Assembly (NCBI RefSeq): GCF_014898055.3
Contig: NW_023600993.1
Coordinates: forward strand, 20,240,850 to 20,304,849
Reading direction: 5' to 3'
DNA length: 64,000 nt
From: Talpa occidentalis
Lineage: Eukaryota; Chordata; Mammalia; Eulipotyphla; Talpidae
This document shows, piece after piece, positions 60,001-64,000 of this stretch. A program made the translations under genes and the position numbers. The notes under the pieces were generated by a model that was not told the origin of the DNA, ran no database searches, and saw nothing but the letters and a program-made list of their open reading frames with translations. How positions within the stretch are numbered: position 1 is the first letter of the stretch; each line of letters begins with the position of its first letter.

Positions 60001-61995
60001 ATCATAATAAAATCTATTTCTGAAACAGGCTTTTTTTTTTTAAACTATCTCAACTTTATTATGAATCAAAATATATAGAAAAGCACAGGCAATCTGCACA
60101 AAAGGGAAAAACAACCAAAGATCTAGAGATATTTTTCAGCAAAAGAAGGTTCAGCAGGTGTTTTGCCAAGACTTCCCATGTTCAGTCAGCATGTGGTTCT
60201 TGTTAGTTGAGTACTTTTAGGGTTCCACTGCATTTTCTCCTGAAAACCAACAGGAGACAGGCTGAAAATTCCTCAGCAACATGGCCTGCTTTCCAGTCCT
60301 TCTTGTGGGAAATTTAGCCACTTTCCCATGAATCCAACTGACCATGAAAAAAGTCTCATTTCTTGGAAAAAAAAAAAAAAAAGGCCAGGAACTAAGGAGC
60401 TGATCTATTCACTCAACAGGTATTTACTGAGAGCACACTATGTGCAGAGCATTATTCAAGGTAGTGGGGACGCATCAGCGAATGACAAATTGTAATATAA
60501 ACAAACATCCGGCTTTTAAGATGTGGTTCTCCTCTTTGTGATAAGGAATCCAGATATAAATGAATTCTTTTCCATTCCTAATGAATAAATGAGACCTCAC
60601 AGACTTACAGCCACAGAACTGGTCTTACTTTTCCAGTTCATTCTTCTTGTTTTATACACATATATGCACACAAAGCTTACAGGACTTGCTTATTCAGACC
60701 ACAATGTTGAGGAAAGAACTCTAACCATGAGTCAAGTCTTCAGCAGCCTAGTTATATGGGTTCTTCATTCACCAGTGCATAGATCAGGTTCACTGTAATA
60801 CATGCTAAGAAGACAGAGTACTTTACAGTGTTTATTAAAAACCTATAATTACATGTTTATGTTAACTACTTTCTTAACTATTTTTGCAGTAAATGGGAAA
60901 CCAAAGGGTTTTGTTCACTACTGTATTCTTGCATCAAGCAAGGTCTGGCCCTTGATAAATTATCTGATAAATACTTGTTGAATGTTAAGAATGTTTCAAA
61001 AAAGATGACAGGGAGCTGAAAATATATATGGAATCCCCTTTAAAGATTCCTTATGAAAACAACAAAAGCTCAAACATAGAAAGATACTCAATATTTTGAC
61101 AGGCGGGGATACTCACCACTATACTAACGAGGACTAGCTAATACTCAATATTTTGAAATTTAATCAATGTATTTATAAACAAAAAGTCCGATACCAACAC
61201 ACGAAAAAAAGATCAAAATTACCAGAGGGAATTCCCACCAATCTAGTTTTGTTATAAACAGGTTTTGTAACTACATATCTCATTTTACTAATTCCTCTCA
61301 GAGCCAATTATCCTGACTGAAAATGAAAAATCTACAATTTGCATCTTCTTGGTCAAATGATCAAATTAAGACTTTAACATGCCAGCAGCATATACAAGGG
61401 GAAAAAAAACAGAACTAAGAGATGAACTTTATATTCATTATCCTAGACTAATATCCGTTTTTGACACGCATGTTTTACAAAATCCATTATTAAAACAGCA
61501 TCAGAAGATCGATGTCACAAATTAATATCATAATGTCACAAATTAATATCATGATATAAAACACATGTCTATAATCCAAAAGTAACACATCCCATATATT
61601 ACGACTATGAACAATGTAATCTTAGTTATCAAATACCTGTTTAGTTTCAAAATACAATTAGCCATTAACAAGACATGATTTCTTTCCTAATATTTCAGCC
61701 AAATGGAAATTAAGCCTCTTTCAAATAATATTTATCAATATAACTCATTTTATAGGCTAACAAAGGTGCTACAAAATCTGCTAACTTCATATAAGGATTT
61801 CCTCTTTTTAGCAGATGATTACTATGGCCAAGGGCATGGAGGCTGATACTATTCTAAGCCAGTGCTAATAAGCCTGACACTTCTTCAAGCTTCACTATTA
61901 AATTCTGAAAGTTACAAAAACTTCTTTGTAAATAGAAGACAAGACCATAACTAGGTACATACAGGCAACTTCTTCTCCAGGCAAACTCTTTCCAT
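5245..61995 (-). CDS. SLC4A7: SLC4A7 (NBCn1) spliced coding region, 25 coding exons
   Basis: NBCn1 moves Na+ and HCO3- together without net charge across the plasma membrane and loads cells with base. The joined exons give 1213 residues: an 11-residue alternative start, a His/Arg-rich N-terminal segment, the band-3-type cytoplasmic domain (about residues 90-545), cassette II (about 251-374), a multi-span membrane domain (about 590-1115) and a Lys/Glu-rich C-terminal tail ending ETSL, a class I PDZ ligand. Every exon junction keeps frame and the exon contents follow the human protein order as I recall it. Identification rests on near-identity to human SLC4A7, for example in exons 3, 13, 20 and 22. 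Splice variants cannot be ranked from DNA alone; the path given includes cassette II and uses the internal first exon. All introns are GT-AG except those after exons 7 and 21, which start with GC. Confidence 0.97.
5327..9668. other. intron 24, no recognised element
   Basis: 4.3 kb, strongly AT-rich, with A-rich runs. I recognise no repeat, RNA or exon. Confidence 0.5.
9669..9766 (-). CDS. SLC4A7: SLC4A7 coding exon 24
   Basis: 98 nt, encoding [20 protein letters not shown] and ending PVKALKY; cytoplasmic C-terminal tail. Acceptor CTCTAAAG, donor GTAAGATA. An antisense SINE starts about 75 nt upstream of the acceptor. Confidence 0.94.
9842..10107 (+). mobile_element. tRNA-derived SINE (full length) with 16-bp target duplication
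   Basis: Starts GGGGCCTCCCCGGTGGCACG, with a B box GGTTCGATCCC, a CTGCTCCCCTCAGCAGTGTA middle and a TGCTTGTATAAATAAATAAA tail. Flanked by AAATACAACATTTTGA at 9826-9841 and 10108-10123, a perfect direct repeat. Antisense to SLC4A7 and about 75 nt from the exon 24 acceptor. Family name not recognised. Confidence 0.92.
10417..10600 (-). mobile_element. MER5A-like hAT fossil
   Basis: CAGCGTTTTTCAATCTCAGC, AATATTAACATTT, GTATGTTCAGCAACATCTGC and CCAGTAGCAGTCCCTCC follow the reverse of the MER5A consensus as I know it. The distal end holds a 16-bp tandem duplication at 10566-10597. Confidence 0.75.
11081..11355 (+). mobile_element. tRNA-derived SINE, older subfamily
   Basis: GGGGCCTCCCTGGTGGCATA start, CTGCTCCCCTCAGCAGTGTA middle and CATGAATAAATAAATCTTTA plus poly(A). 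Differs from the 9842 copy by GCCAGGGAGAAGCCCAGATG after the B box and a GCCCCAGTTCTTGCATAC tail; the same variant is at 51412. No clear target duplication. Confidence 0.85.
11389..11520 (-). CDS. SLC4A7: SLC4A7 coding exon 23
   Basis: 132 nt, encoding [29 protein letters not shown] and a Lys/Glu-rich tail [14 protein letters not shown] at the start of the cytoplasmic C-terminus. The acceptor ends in AAG (TTTTTTCAAG), less common than CAG. The poly(A) tail of an antisense SINE ends about 33 nt beyond the donor GTGAAAAG. Confidence 0.96.
12672..12845 (-). CDS. SLC4A7: SLC4A7 coding exon 22
   Basis: 174 nt, encoding [20 protein letters not shown], then spans ending [26 protein letters not shown] is a family signature. 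Acceptor TTTGATAG, donor GTAAGTT. Confidence 0.97.
13256..13410 (+). repeat. MIR SINE fossil
   Basis: TTCCCTCATTTATAAACCAG, a degraded middle, ATGAAATGAGATCATG and AGAATAAATGCT follow the sense MIR 3' half. Confidence 0.55.
14130..14198 (-). CDS. SLC4A7: SLC4A7 coding exon 21, GC donor
   Basis: 69 nt, 23 codons, encoding [20 protein letters not shown] plus GIQ. The donor reads CAG|GCAAGT, a textbook GC-type 5' splice site; acceptor CTTACAG. First residue is Leu where I recall Phe in human (FIPMPV). Confidence 0.95.
14440..14610 (+). repeat. MIR SINE fossil
   Basis: CAACCTCGCTGTGCTTTAGT with AGCACATGGTATGTATCGAT and ATTAATTATTGTTAC in MIR order; heavily mutated. Confidence 0.5.
14847..15283. 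mobile_element. non-autonomous hAT (Charlie/MER-type) element with terminal inverted repeats
   Basis: Left end CAGAGGTTCTCATACTTTTT with CCAGAACCCCTTTC; right end, read in reverse complement, CAGTGATAGTCAAAGTCTCT with CCAAGGACCTC. These match the CAGTGGTTCTCAAACTTTTT end type of hAT-Charlie elements. No transposase frame. Confidence 0.6.
16351..16602 (-). CDS. SLC4A7: SLC4A7 coding exon 20
   Basis: 252 nt, encoding [40 protein letters not shown] and ending MTSVLK. Contains the highly conserved GLPW motif. Acceptor CACTTTGCAG, donor GTAAAATTTC. Confidence 0.98.
16812..16973 (-). CDS. SLC4A7: SLC4A7 coding exon 19
   Basis: 162 nt, encoding [20 protein letters not shown], then a span containing [17 protein letters not shown] and NRKEHKLK. 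The MDQQIT signature is family-wide. Acceptor CTTTTAACAG, donor GTAATTT. Confidence 0.97.
17130..17540 (+). mobile_element. MaLR (MLT1-like) LTR fossil
   Basis: Fragments ATTCCTTTCCCTTGAGCCTG, ACACTGTGTGATTTCTGAG and AAGAGATGACTGCAGG follow the MLT1 LTR order. Diverged; subfamily not assigned. Confidence 0.45.
17541..19313. other. remainder of intron 18, nothing recognised
   Basis: AT-rich intronic sequence between the MLT1-like fossil and exon 18; no exon or repeat recognised. Confidence 0.5.
19314..19427 (-). CDS. SLC4A7: SLC4A7 coding exon 18
   Basis: 114 nt, encoding [20 protein letters not shown], then [18 protein letters not shown]. Membrane span plus the VPSPKL loop found in SLC4 bicarbonate transporters. 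Acceptor TAATATAG, donor GTAAGGAT. Confidence 0.96.
19821..19982 (-). CDS. SLC4A7: SLC4A7 coding exon 17
   Basis: 162 nt, encoding [20 protein letters not shown] (two further loop cysteines), a hydrophobic span [17 protein letters not shown] and [12 protein letters not shown]. Acceptor CCCTGCAG, donor GTATTGG. Confidence 0.96.
19983..21964. other. intron 16, nothing recognised
   Basis: About 2 kb of AT-rich sequence without a repeat, RNA or exon I can support. Confidence 0.5.
21965..22070 (-). CDS. SLC4A7: SLC4A7 coding exon 16, extracellular loop
   Basis: 106 nt, encoding [20 protein letters not shown] and ending ENLTVS. Three N-glycosylation sequons are visible (NAT, NIT, NLT) together with two cysteines, as expected for the large extracellular loop. 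Acceptor TTTTTCAG, donor GTGAGTT. Confidence 0.95.
22475..22756 (-). mobile_element. tRNA-derived SINE with 15-bp target duplication
   Basis: Reverse copy: poly(T) and AAAGATTTATTTATTTATTT at the left, GGATCGAACCGGCACTGCAG and AACCGCTGCACCACCAGGGA at the right. Flanked by AAATGTGGTACTCTT at about 22462 and 22757. Sense to SLC4A7. Confidence 0.92.
22815..22990 (+). repeat. MIR SINE fossil
   Basis: CTTTGACTCAAGGTAAG, AGGCTCAGTTTCTTCAT, GGTGCCTAGAACGCTCATAG and AGCTGAATGAATG in MIR order. Confidence 0.65.
23217..23347 (+). mobile_element. short SINE copy, tRNA-like half only
   Basis: Contains only the 5' part of the SINE up to GTGAGGGTCCCACC, directly followed by poly(A). Flanked by TTTTCATGTA at 23207-23216 and 23348-23357, so it is a complete insertion and not a broken copy. 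The B box is altered (GGTTCATTCCC). Confidence 0.8.
23608..23653. repeat. (AT)n microsatellite
   Basis: Runs of ATATATAT interrupted by AAAA and GTAT. Confidence 0.85.
24184..24494 (+). mobile_element. tRNA-derived SINE with an extra 3' tail
   Basis: SINE body to TAAATAAATCTTTTAAAAAAA at about 24452, then about 30 nt of other sequence (ATGTGGAAGTGGAAATAAAT...) and a second poly(A) run. The duplication ACATTTGAGTA lies at 24173-24183 and 24495-24505, so the extra tail belongs to the insertion. Ends about 25 nt from the exon 15 donor. Confidence 0.85.
24530..24775 (-). CDS. SLC4A7: SLC4A7 coding exon 15
   Basis: 246 nt, encoding [20 protein letters not shown], further spans and [20 protein letters not shown]. 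The position of the DIDS-reactive KLIK motif of AE1 aligns with KLFH here, lacking the second Lys, which fits the low stilbene sensitivity reported for NBCn1. Acceptor TCTAAACAG, donor GTAAGTG. Confidence 0.97.
25446..25570. repeat. 65-bp tandem duplication with (CA)n
   Basis: Two units beginning GGTCAA(C/T)AACACAATAGC at 25446 and 25511, each ending in CCTCCCCCCACAACACACAC. Confidence 0.92.
25707..25840 (-). CDS. SLC4A7: SLC4A7 coding exon 14
   Basis: 134 nt, encoding [20 protein letters not shown], then [18 protein letters not shown], the conserved substrate-region signature of SLC4 proteins. Acceptor CCTTAAACAG, donor GTACGT. Confidence 0.97.
27480..28130 (+). repeat. probable L2 LINE fossil
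   Basis: C/T-rich stretch followed by CTGAGGACAGACCATACATG and CCAGTGGGGACAGTGC, resembling the sense 3' end of L2. Weak match. Confidence 0.35.
28131..29253. other. remainder of intron 13
   Basis: A poly(T) run at about 29030-29047 (fewer than 300 bases from exon 13); otherwise nothing recognised. Confidence 0.5.
29254..29428 (-). CDS. SLC4A7: SLC4A7 coding exon 13, first membrane span
   Basis: 175 nt, encoding [20 protein letters not shown], then hydrophobic [18 protein letters not shown] and the [12 protein letters not shown] motif that follows the first span of SLC4 transporters. Acceptor CCTATTTAG, donor GTGAGTAC. Confidence 0.97.
30150..30245 (+). repeat. L2 3' end fossil
   Basis: GCTATCTCCAGTGTCAATAT, TGCCTGAGACATAGCAGGTA and CTATTAATGCTGGTGA follow the L2 3' end. 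Confidence 0.5.
30246..31390. other. part of intron 12, nothing recognised
   Basis: AT-rich sequence upstream of exon 12 in plus coordinates; no element supported. Confidence 0.5.
31391..31497 (-). CDS. SLC4A7: SLC4A7 coding exon 12
   Basis: 107 nt, encoding [20 protein letters not shown] and ending GPELQRTGR; linker before the membrane domain. Slightly more diverged from human than its neighbours ([11 protein letters not shown] against HNGSTPTLGET). Acceptor AAATGCAG, donor GTGGGTACA. Confidence 0.95.
32450..34990 (+). mobile_element. ancient L1 LINE, ORF2 part and 3' end, antisense to the gene
   Basis: CCTTTGACAAAAGTCAACAT, GAGGGATAAAATTATCTCTT with GCAGATGATATGGC, and CCATAATAGACCAATGGCAA follow L1 ORF2 order; TGGTCCAGCAATCCTATTTC and CTATGGTATATCCATCCC follow the 3' end. 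Stops and indels throughout; no usable frame. Left boundary uncertain. Confidence 0.75.
35040..35186 (-). CDS. SLC4A7: SLC4A7 coding exon 11
   Basis: 147 nt, encoding [20 protein letters not shown] and ending PPKSVPSQ; end of the folded cytoplasmic domain. Acceptor CCTTTAG, donor GTAAGAA. Confidence 0.96.
36244..36331 (-). CDS. SLC4A7: SLC4A7 coding exon 10
   Basis: 88 nt, encoding [20 protein letters not shown] and ending LMTDE; conserved cytoplasmic domain core. Acceptor CCTTAG, donor GTAATTAAAAT. Confidence 0.96.
37069..37226 (-). CDS. SLC4A7: SLC4A7 coding exon 9
   Basis: 158 nt, encoding [20 protein letters not shown] through LTEVPVPT. The [12 protein letters not shown] segment is a conserved part of the SLC4 cytoplasmic domain. 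Acceptor CTTATCAACAG, donor GTAGAGTT. Confidence 0.96.
39112..39227 (-). CDS. SLC4A7: SLC4A7 coding exon 8
   Basis: 116 nt, encoding [19 protein letters not shown] and ending ENSTVDFSK. Gly/Ser/Asn-rich linker in the cytoplasmic domain. Acceptor TTAAATACAG, donor GTAATTC. Confidence 0.95.
41040..41160 (+). repeat. probable MIR fossil
   Basis: AGTTGTGACCTGAAGTCACT with GGTTAACGTGATTATCTGAA resembles the MIR core. Confidence 0.4.
41816..42118 (+). mobile_element. tRNA-derived SINE with long (AAAT)n tail
   Basis: GGGCCTCCCCTGGTGGCTCA start and a nine-unit AAAT run at about 42055-42090 before TCTTT and poly(A). Imperfect flanking repeat AACACAGAAACT / AACCACAGAAGCT. Antisense to SLC4A7, in intron 7. 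Confidence 0.88.
42385..42560 (+). repeat. MIR SINE fossil
   Basis: TCTCATGGTCTTAGTTTTCT, AGGAGCCTCATAAATTGTTA and ACATAGTACATAG in MIR order. Confidence 0.5.
42735..42900 (+). repeat. MIR SINE fossil
   Basis: AGCTGTATGACCTAGTTATT and TTTCTGTGTTTCTGAAAATG match the MIR core. Confidence 0.55.
43548..43916 (-). CDS. SLC4A7: SLC4A7 coding exon 7, alternative cassette II, GC donor
   Basis: 369 nt (123 codons' worth, phase 1 to 1), a Ser/Pro-rich insert running from [10 protein letters not shown] to NVDLTPG. It matches the optional insert called cassette II in NBCn1, 123-124 residues in other mammals. Skipping it keeps frame (AAT G joined to GT ATT). The acceptor is CAG; the donor reads CCAG|GCAACT, so the intron starts with GC rather than GT. 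One Ala of the human EAALKG motif is missing (EALKG). Confidence 0.93.
43917..46358. other. intron 6
   Basis: Contains a 27-bp tandem duplication (GGGAACATTGTATATGATGA...) at 45064-45114. The stretch 45690-45780 has a weak MIR look. No exon or RNA recognised. Confidence 0.5.
46359..46547 (-). CDS. SLC4A7: SLC4A7 coding exon 6
   Basis: 189 nt, encoding [20 protein letters not shown] and ending DPHLLERN plus one base. Cytoplasmic domain. The phase allows joining either to cassette II (exon 7) or directly to exon 8. Donor GTGAGATA. Confidence 0.96.
46915..47115 (-). repeat. L2 3' end fossil
   Basis: ATTCATTCAATCATTGATTT, CTGAGTACCGGCTATGTGTC, then ACAGCAGTAAACACAGG and TATGTCAGGTGATAAG; the reverse of the L2 end. 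Confidence 0.65.
47740..48440 (+). repeat. L2 LINE fossil
   Basis: CTGGCTCACTTGCTTCTAAC, GTGCACAGCTACATCACACA and finally GAATGGAAGCTCAACACACA with GTTGTTCAATGG follow the last 700 bases of L2. Confidence 0.6.
48519..48679 (-). CDS. SLC4A7: SLC4A7 coding exon 5
   Basis: 161 nt, encoding [20 protein letters not shown] through the RASTLDEIA end; cytoplasmic domain core with the WSKP motif typical of SLC4 proteins. Acceptor ATTTCAG, donor GTTATAGC. Confidence 0.96.
48680..50252. other. introns 3-4 around exon 4
   Basis: Outside exon 4 only a short (TTC)n run at about 49771-49790 is notable. Confidence 0.5.
49229..49367 (-). CDS. SLC4A7: SLC4A7 coding exon 4
   Basis: 139 nt, encoding [20 protein letters not shown] to the YEWKETAR junction, the beginning of the band-3-type cytoplasmic domain. 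Acceptor TTTTGTCAG, donor GTAATAAC. Confidence 0.96.
50253..50399 (-). CDS. SLC4A7: SLC4A7 coding exon 3, His/Arg-rich segment
   Basis: 147 nt, phase 1 to 1. It encodes [15 protein letters not shown] followed by a basic His/Arg run ([13 protein letters not shown]) and an acidic [14 protein letters not shown] stretch. In this family the segment belongs to the flexible regulatory N-terminus, where IRBIT binding has been placed. Acceptor TTTGCTAG, donor GTAAGAG. Confidence 0.96.
51412..51689 (+). mobile_element. tRNA-derived SINE, older subfamily
   Basis: GGGGCCTCCCTGGTGGCGCA start, GCCAGGGAGCAACCCACATG, and the GCATAAATAAATAAATCTTT tail. Flanked by AAAGACAAGTAATC and AAAGACAAGGAATC, one mismatch. 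Antisense to SLC4A7. Confidence 0.9.
51890..52018 (+). repeat. L1 3' end fossil
   Basis: GAAATGCTCTGGAATTAATA, GTGATGGCTGCACAGCATAG, AATATACTAAAAAACTATGA and GTGAATTATATCTCAATAAG are the well-known L1M-type 3' end. Confidence 0.75.
52950..53385 (+). repeat. L1M-type 3' UTR fossil
   Basis: GGAGACATGACAACTAAATA, TGCAGTTAATATTATCATAC, TATGTAAAATGTTAACACTA and ACGGGAACACTCTGTACAAT with AAAATTATTTCGAAAG. Confidence 0.65.
53601..53660. repeat. TG/CA tract forming an inverted repeat
   Basis: ATATGTGTGCGTG at 53610-53622 and its exact complement CACGCACACATAT at 53638-53650 surround a GTGT...CACA centre. Confidence 0.85.
53910..53991 (-). CDS. SLC4A7: SLC4A7 coding exon 2
   Basis: 82 nt encoding [12 protein letters not shown]... 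to KFEKEELE plus one base. Acceptor TTTTTACAG, donor GTAAGTCTG. This is the first exon common to all N-terminal forms of NBCn1. Phase 0 in, phase 1 out. Confidence 0.95.
54740..55500. other. GC-richer block in intron 1, unassigned
   Basis: Preceded by a run of eleven C at about 54747. Base composition is clearly richer in G and C than the rest of the intron. Frames on both strands are short and resemble no protein I know. It may be single-copy intronic sequence, a regulatory block or a worn retrocopy. Confidence 0.4.
55501..57974. other. part of intron 1, nothing recognised
   Basis: AT-rich; G-run GGGGGGGAGGG at about 56666. No exon, RNA or repeat supported. Confidence 0.5.
57975..58350 (+). 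repeat. L1 3' end fossil
   Basis: GAGGTTATTTATTGCAGTTT, CACCCAATGGAATACCAAGC and ACTGGTTATCTCTGGTCACA follow an old L1 3' end in order. Confidence 0.6.
58351..60400. other. part of intron 1, nothing recognised
   Basis: AT-rich sequence with no supported element. Confidence 0.5.
60405..60520 (-). repeat. L2 3' end fossil
   Basis: ATTCACTCAACAGGTATTTA, CTGAGAGCACACTATGTGCA and GTAGTGGGGACGCATCAGCG are the reverse of the L2 end. Confidence 0.7.
60900..60995 (+). repeat. L2 3' end fossil
   Basis: TTGTTCACTACTGTATTCTT and TGATAAATACTTGTTGAATG match the sense L2 end. Confidence 0.65.
61098..61133 (-). pseudogene. retro-inserted 5' half of tRNA-Asp(GTC)
   Basis: On the minus strand the 36 bases from TCCTCGTTAGTATAGTGGTG to CCGCCTGTC match the start of mammalian tRNA-Asp up to its GTC anticodon, as I know it. 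The 3' half, B box and CCA are absent, and no poly(A) follows. A 16-bp direct repeat ATACTCAATATTTTGA flanks it at 61084-61099 and 61141-61156; seven bases (TAGCTAG) precede the tRNA 5' end. It is not a functional tRNA gene. Confidence 0.85.
61513..61552. repeat. 22-bp tandem duplication
   Basis: GTCACAAATTAATATCAT occurs at 61513 and again at 61535. Confidence 0.9.
61963..61995 (-). CDS. SLC4A7: SLC4A7 coding exon 1 (alternative, muscle-type start)
   Basis: Eleven codons, [11 protein letters not shown], followed by donor GTATGT; the frame continues into GPDEE in exon 2. This corresponds to the human start MERFRLEKKLPG, known from the skeletal-muscle NBC3 clone. An in-frame TGA at 62056-62058 with no ATG between it and 61995 supports this ATG as initiator. 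The more upstream start form (MEADG...) would splice to the same exon 2 from outside the window. Two residues differ from human (V, C for F, R). Confidence 0.88.
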
Positions 61996-62055
61996 AGTAA
62001 TAGAAAAATGCCTCCTTTTTGATAATGTAAAGCAGTAAGTCAGTCCCTTGAAGAT

Positions 62056-62091
62056 TCAAGAGCCAGGAGTACATAAGCTGACTAAGGTCAT
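62056..62091 (-). other. short upstream ORF in the 5' leader of the internal first exon
   Basis: ATG at 62089-62091 opens a frame of 11 codons (MTLVSLCTPGS) ending at TGA 62056-62058, in the same frame as the main ATG 61 nt further on. It matters only if transcription starts at or before about 62091, which is inferred from the TATA-like element. Confidence 0.4.
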
Positions 62092-62123
62092 TGTGCTTTT
62101 CGAAGAAGATCTCTTCTAAGTTG

Positions 62124-62142
62124 CTTTTATGGCGCAGCCAAT
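62124..62142 (-). promoter_or_regulatory. putative core promoter: CCAAT box and TATA-like element
   Basis: The plus strand carries CCAAT at 138-142 of this block (inverted on the gene strand, reading ATTGG), and the gene strand has CATAAAAG at 62131-62124. A start site 25-30 nt further on would fall near 62095-62100, giving a leader of roughly 100 nt. The human gene is known to have an alternative first exon of this type; the promoter itself is my inference. The two boxes are unusually close (6 nt apart). Confidence 0.4.
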
Positions 62143-63400
62143 CACTGTCTTTTAGGTTACCTAATCTTCTATGCTAATGACTACAACATACACTGGGTCA
62201 CAACATAAGGCACTTGGAAAGAATCACACTTTTAATTGTAACAGAAAACACCAAAAGAGGAGTGTGGCAACCAGTTTTCAACTGAAACCTTCCTGTAATA
62301 TCAGTTCAACAGAGTGTACATTCTAAGGATATTATGCGGACAGAAGTGTTAATGAGTGAGAGTGTATTGTGTGTGTATGTACTTAAATGAATTTTCAATA
62401 AAATGAAAAGAATGGCTTTTACATTTTAAAGAATCTTTATATTTAATAGACAGCAACTGGATTCTCCTATGTTTGCAATCAATCTAACATAGTTTGTTAT
62501 TTGTTGAATTATATGCTGTCTAGACATTCACAAATTATGTGCTGTCTAGACATTCACAAATACCCTATGGGAAAGGGAAAGTATTTTAATGTTTTTTCCA
62601 GGTAACGTGCATATTCCTCTTTGATACCTGACCAAATACCAGTCACTTCTTAAAGGCTAGTTAGTAGATGAACAATGAAACCAATTCGAACAGATGTTTT
62701 GTGATAATACTGAAATCAGCAGATCTACAATTCACTCTGAATGGACCTCTCAGCTATTTGCAAACCTACCCAATTCAATAGGTATTAGAGCTTTTCCAAA
62801 TAGCATCTCATTATACAATATTTAAGGGATTACATTTGTTAATAACATCAATAATCTTATCAGGTAAATTCAAATGAGAAGCTTCCCAAAATTATTCTTT
62901 TATGAAAGGCAGACTTATTATCACTGGTTACATATCCTACCAGTTGATTTTCTTAAAGTTACAGATTTGCTTCATTTCCTTCTGAGTAAGTATGAGTTGT
63001 TTATCCATTTTGAATGACCCTAGTCTGTCTGCCAGTTGTTCTTGGAGGTAAAAATGATGGTCCATGAGGAAAAGTAAGTAACTGAGCTCATAATTCAGGC
63101 AACCACACCAGTGCTGCTTCTATTCACTACAATAGCAGGAGTGTTTTTATGCATCTTTCCTACTTTGTCATTCAGAATATTAAAGCAATGTGTATTCGGA
63201 TGCTGAGATTTAATAAAATAATTAGCTTTCACTGCCTCATCAACCACTAAATGTTTTGTGTTATTAACTGAGAGTGAGTGCCACCAGTGCTGTCTAGTGG
63301 CCCTGCCTTGTTTTGTGACAAGGCACCAGCAATGTTGCCCATTAGAGCTTCTGCATCATAGTACAAATGTTCAACACAGAAAAAGGCAAATGACGTCTGA
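62143..63400. other. sequence upstream of the internal first exon
   Basis: Upstream region or intron, depending on which first exon is used. Apart from the 26-bp duplication I recognise no element. Confidence 0.45.
62513..62563. repeat. 26-bp tandem duplication
   Basis: GCTGTCTAGACATTCACAAA occurs at 61 kb side position 62515 and again at 62541. Confidence 0.9.
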
Positions 63401-63409
63401 GTATTATTA

Positions 63410-63495
63410 TGAAAATAGCTCTGACCTTGCAAATCCCCTCAAAGCATCTCAGGGACTGTGGGGCTATGTGGCTAGCACTTTGATAACTACTGGAA
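63410..63495 (+). mobile_element. probable hAT-type fragment
   Basis: GCTCTGACCTTGCAAATCCC, AGCATCTCAGGGACTGTGGG and the terminal CTAGCACTTTGATAACTACT resemble the right end of a Charlie-type element. Left end not found. Confidence 0.45.
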
Positions 63496-63639
63496 AAGAA
63501 TACACATAGGATTAAAATAGAGAATTAGAGAGTTGGGGTAAATTGTATTCTTTCAATTTTCTCTGTGATGGTGTGAGTTCAATGCATAGCTGAATATGCA
63601 CAGAAAGACAGCAGATTTAAAAGTATTAATTTGTTACTC

Positions 63640-63840
63640 TGCATTTTCAGAGTAAATATTTATTGATCATGTAAGAAAACTATGTTAAACACCATCATAT
63701 ATATAGTATATAACACATTCAAAGTTCAGATATTTCGTTTTATTCTCTCAACTCTAAAACTCAGAGCGATTAATCCTTTTTTCAAAGTCACAGACCTGGA
63801 GGGTTTAGGACTCAAACCCAGTTATTCTTAGTCCATGTTA
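63640..63840 (+). repeat. MIR SINE fossil
   Basis: AGTAAATATTTATTGATCAT at the start, then CAAAGTCACAGACCTGGAGG and ACTCAAACCCAGTTATTCTT in MIR order. Confidence 0.65.
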
Positions 63841-64000
63841 TTCCTCTACTCTATGTATAATGAACTTCAGTGGAAAAAATTTCCAATTATAGTTACATAT
63901 AACAAAATTCTAACTGAATATGAATAAAATGTTTACAAAATTCATATAAATATAATCTAAACAAAACTAAAAAATATGCTCTTCGGAAAGTCAGATTTGC

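Overview
The window is AT-rich DNA from a placental mammal. It has long introns with GT/GC-AG splice sites and old MIR, L2, L1, MER5-like hAT and MaLR-like fossils, plus several younger copies of a tRNA-derived SINE ending in (AAAT)n-TCTTT-poly(A). There is no Alu, rodent B1/B2 or canonical carnivore SINE. The SINE type suggests a non-primate, probably laurasiatherian species, but I cannot name it.

One protein-coding gene fills the window on the minus strand: SLC4A7, which encodes NBCn1 (NBC3), the electroneutral sodium-bicarbonate cotransporter. I could place 25 coding exons with splice sites and matching phases, from an internal (muscle-type, MER...KKLP) first exon at 61963-61995 to the stop codon at 5245-5247. 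The coding lengths sum to 3642 nt, or 1213 residues plus stop, against 1214 for the human protein as I remember it. The 3' UTR runs down to a poly(A) signal at 1078-1083. The alternative, more upstream first exon known for this gene (protein start MEADG...) is not seen and probably lies beyond base 64000.

Layout by coordinate: 1-1057 is flank downstream of the gene with a MIR. 1058-5326 is the 3' UTR and last coding exon. 5327-31497 carries the transmembrane and C-terminal exons, with SINEs crowded around exons 23-24 and in intron 15. 31498-53991 carries the cytoplasmic N-terminal domain exons, including the 123-residue cassette II exon, with an antisense L1 fossil, an L2 and SINEs in the introns. 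53992-61962 is the first intron, with a GC-richer block, L1/L2 fragments and a small inserted tRNA-Asp 5' half. 61963-64000 is the alternative first exon, its putative promoter and upstream sequence.

No bacterial-type system, CRISPR array or second gene was found. The most unusual points are the tRNA-Asp 5'-half insertion with a 16-bp target duplication at 61084-61156, two GC-AG introns in one gene (one on the cassette II exon), the internal promoter with an in-frame short uORF, and a SINE that appears to carry a 3' transduced tail.
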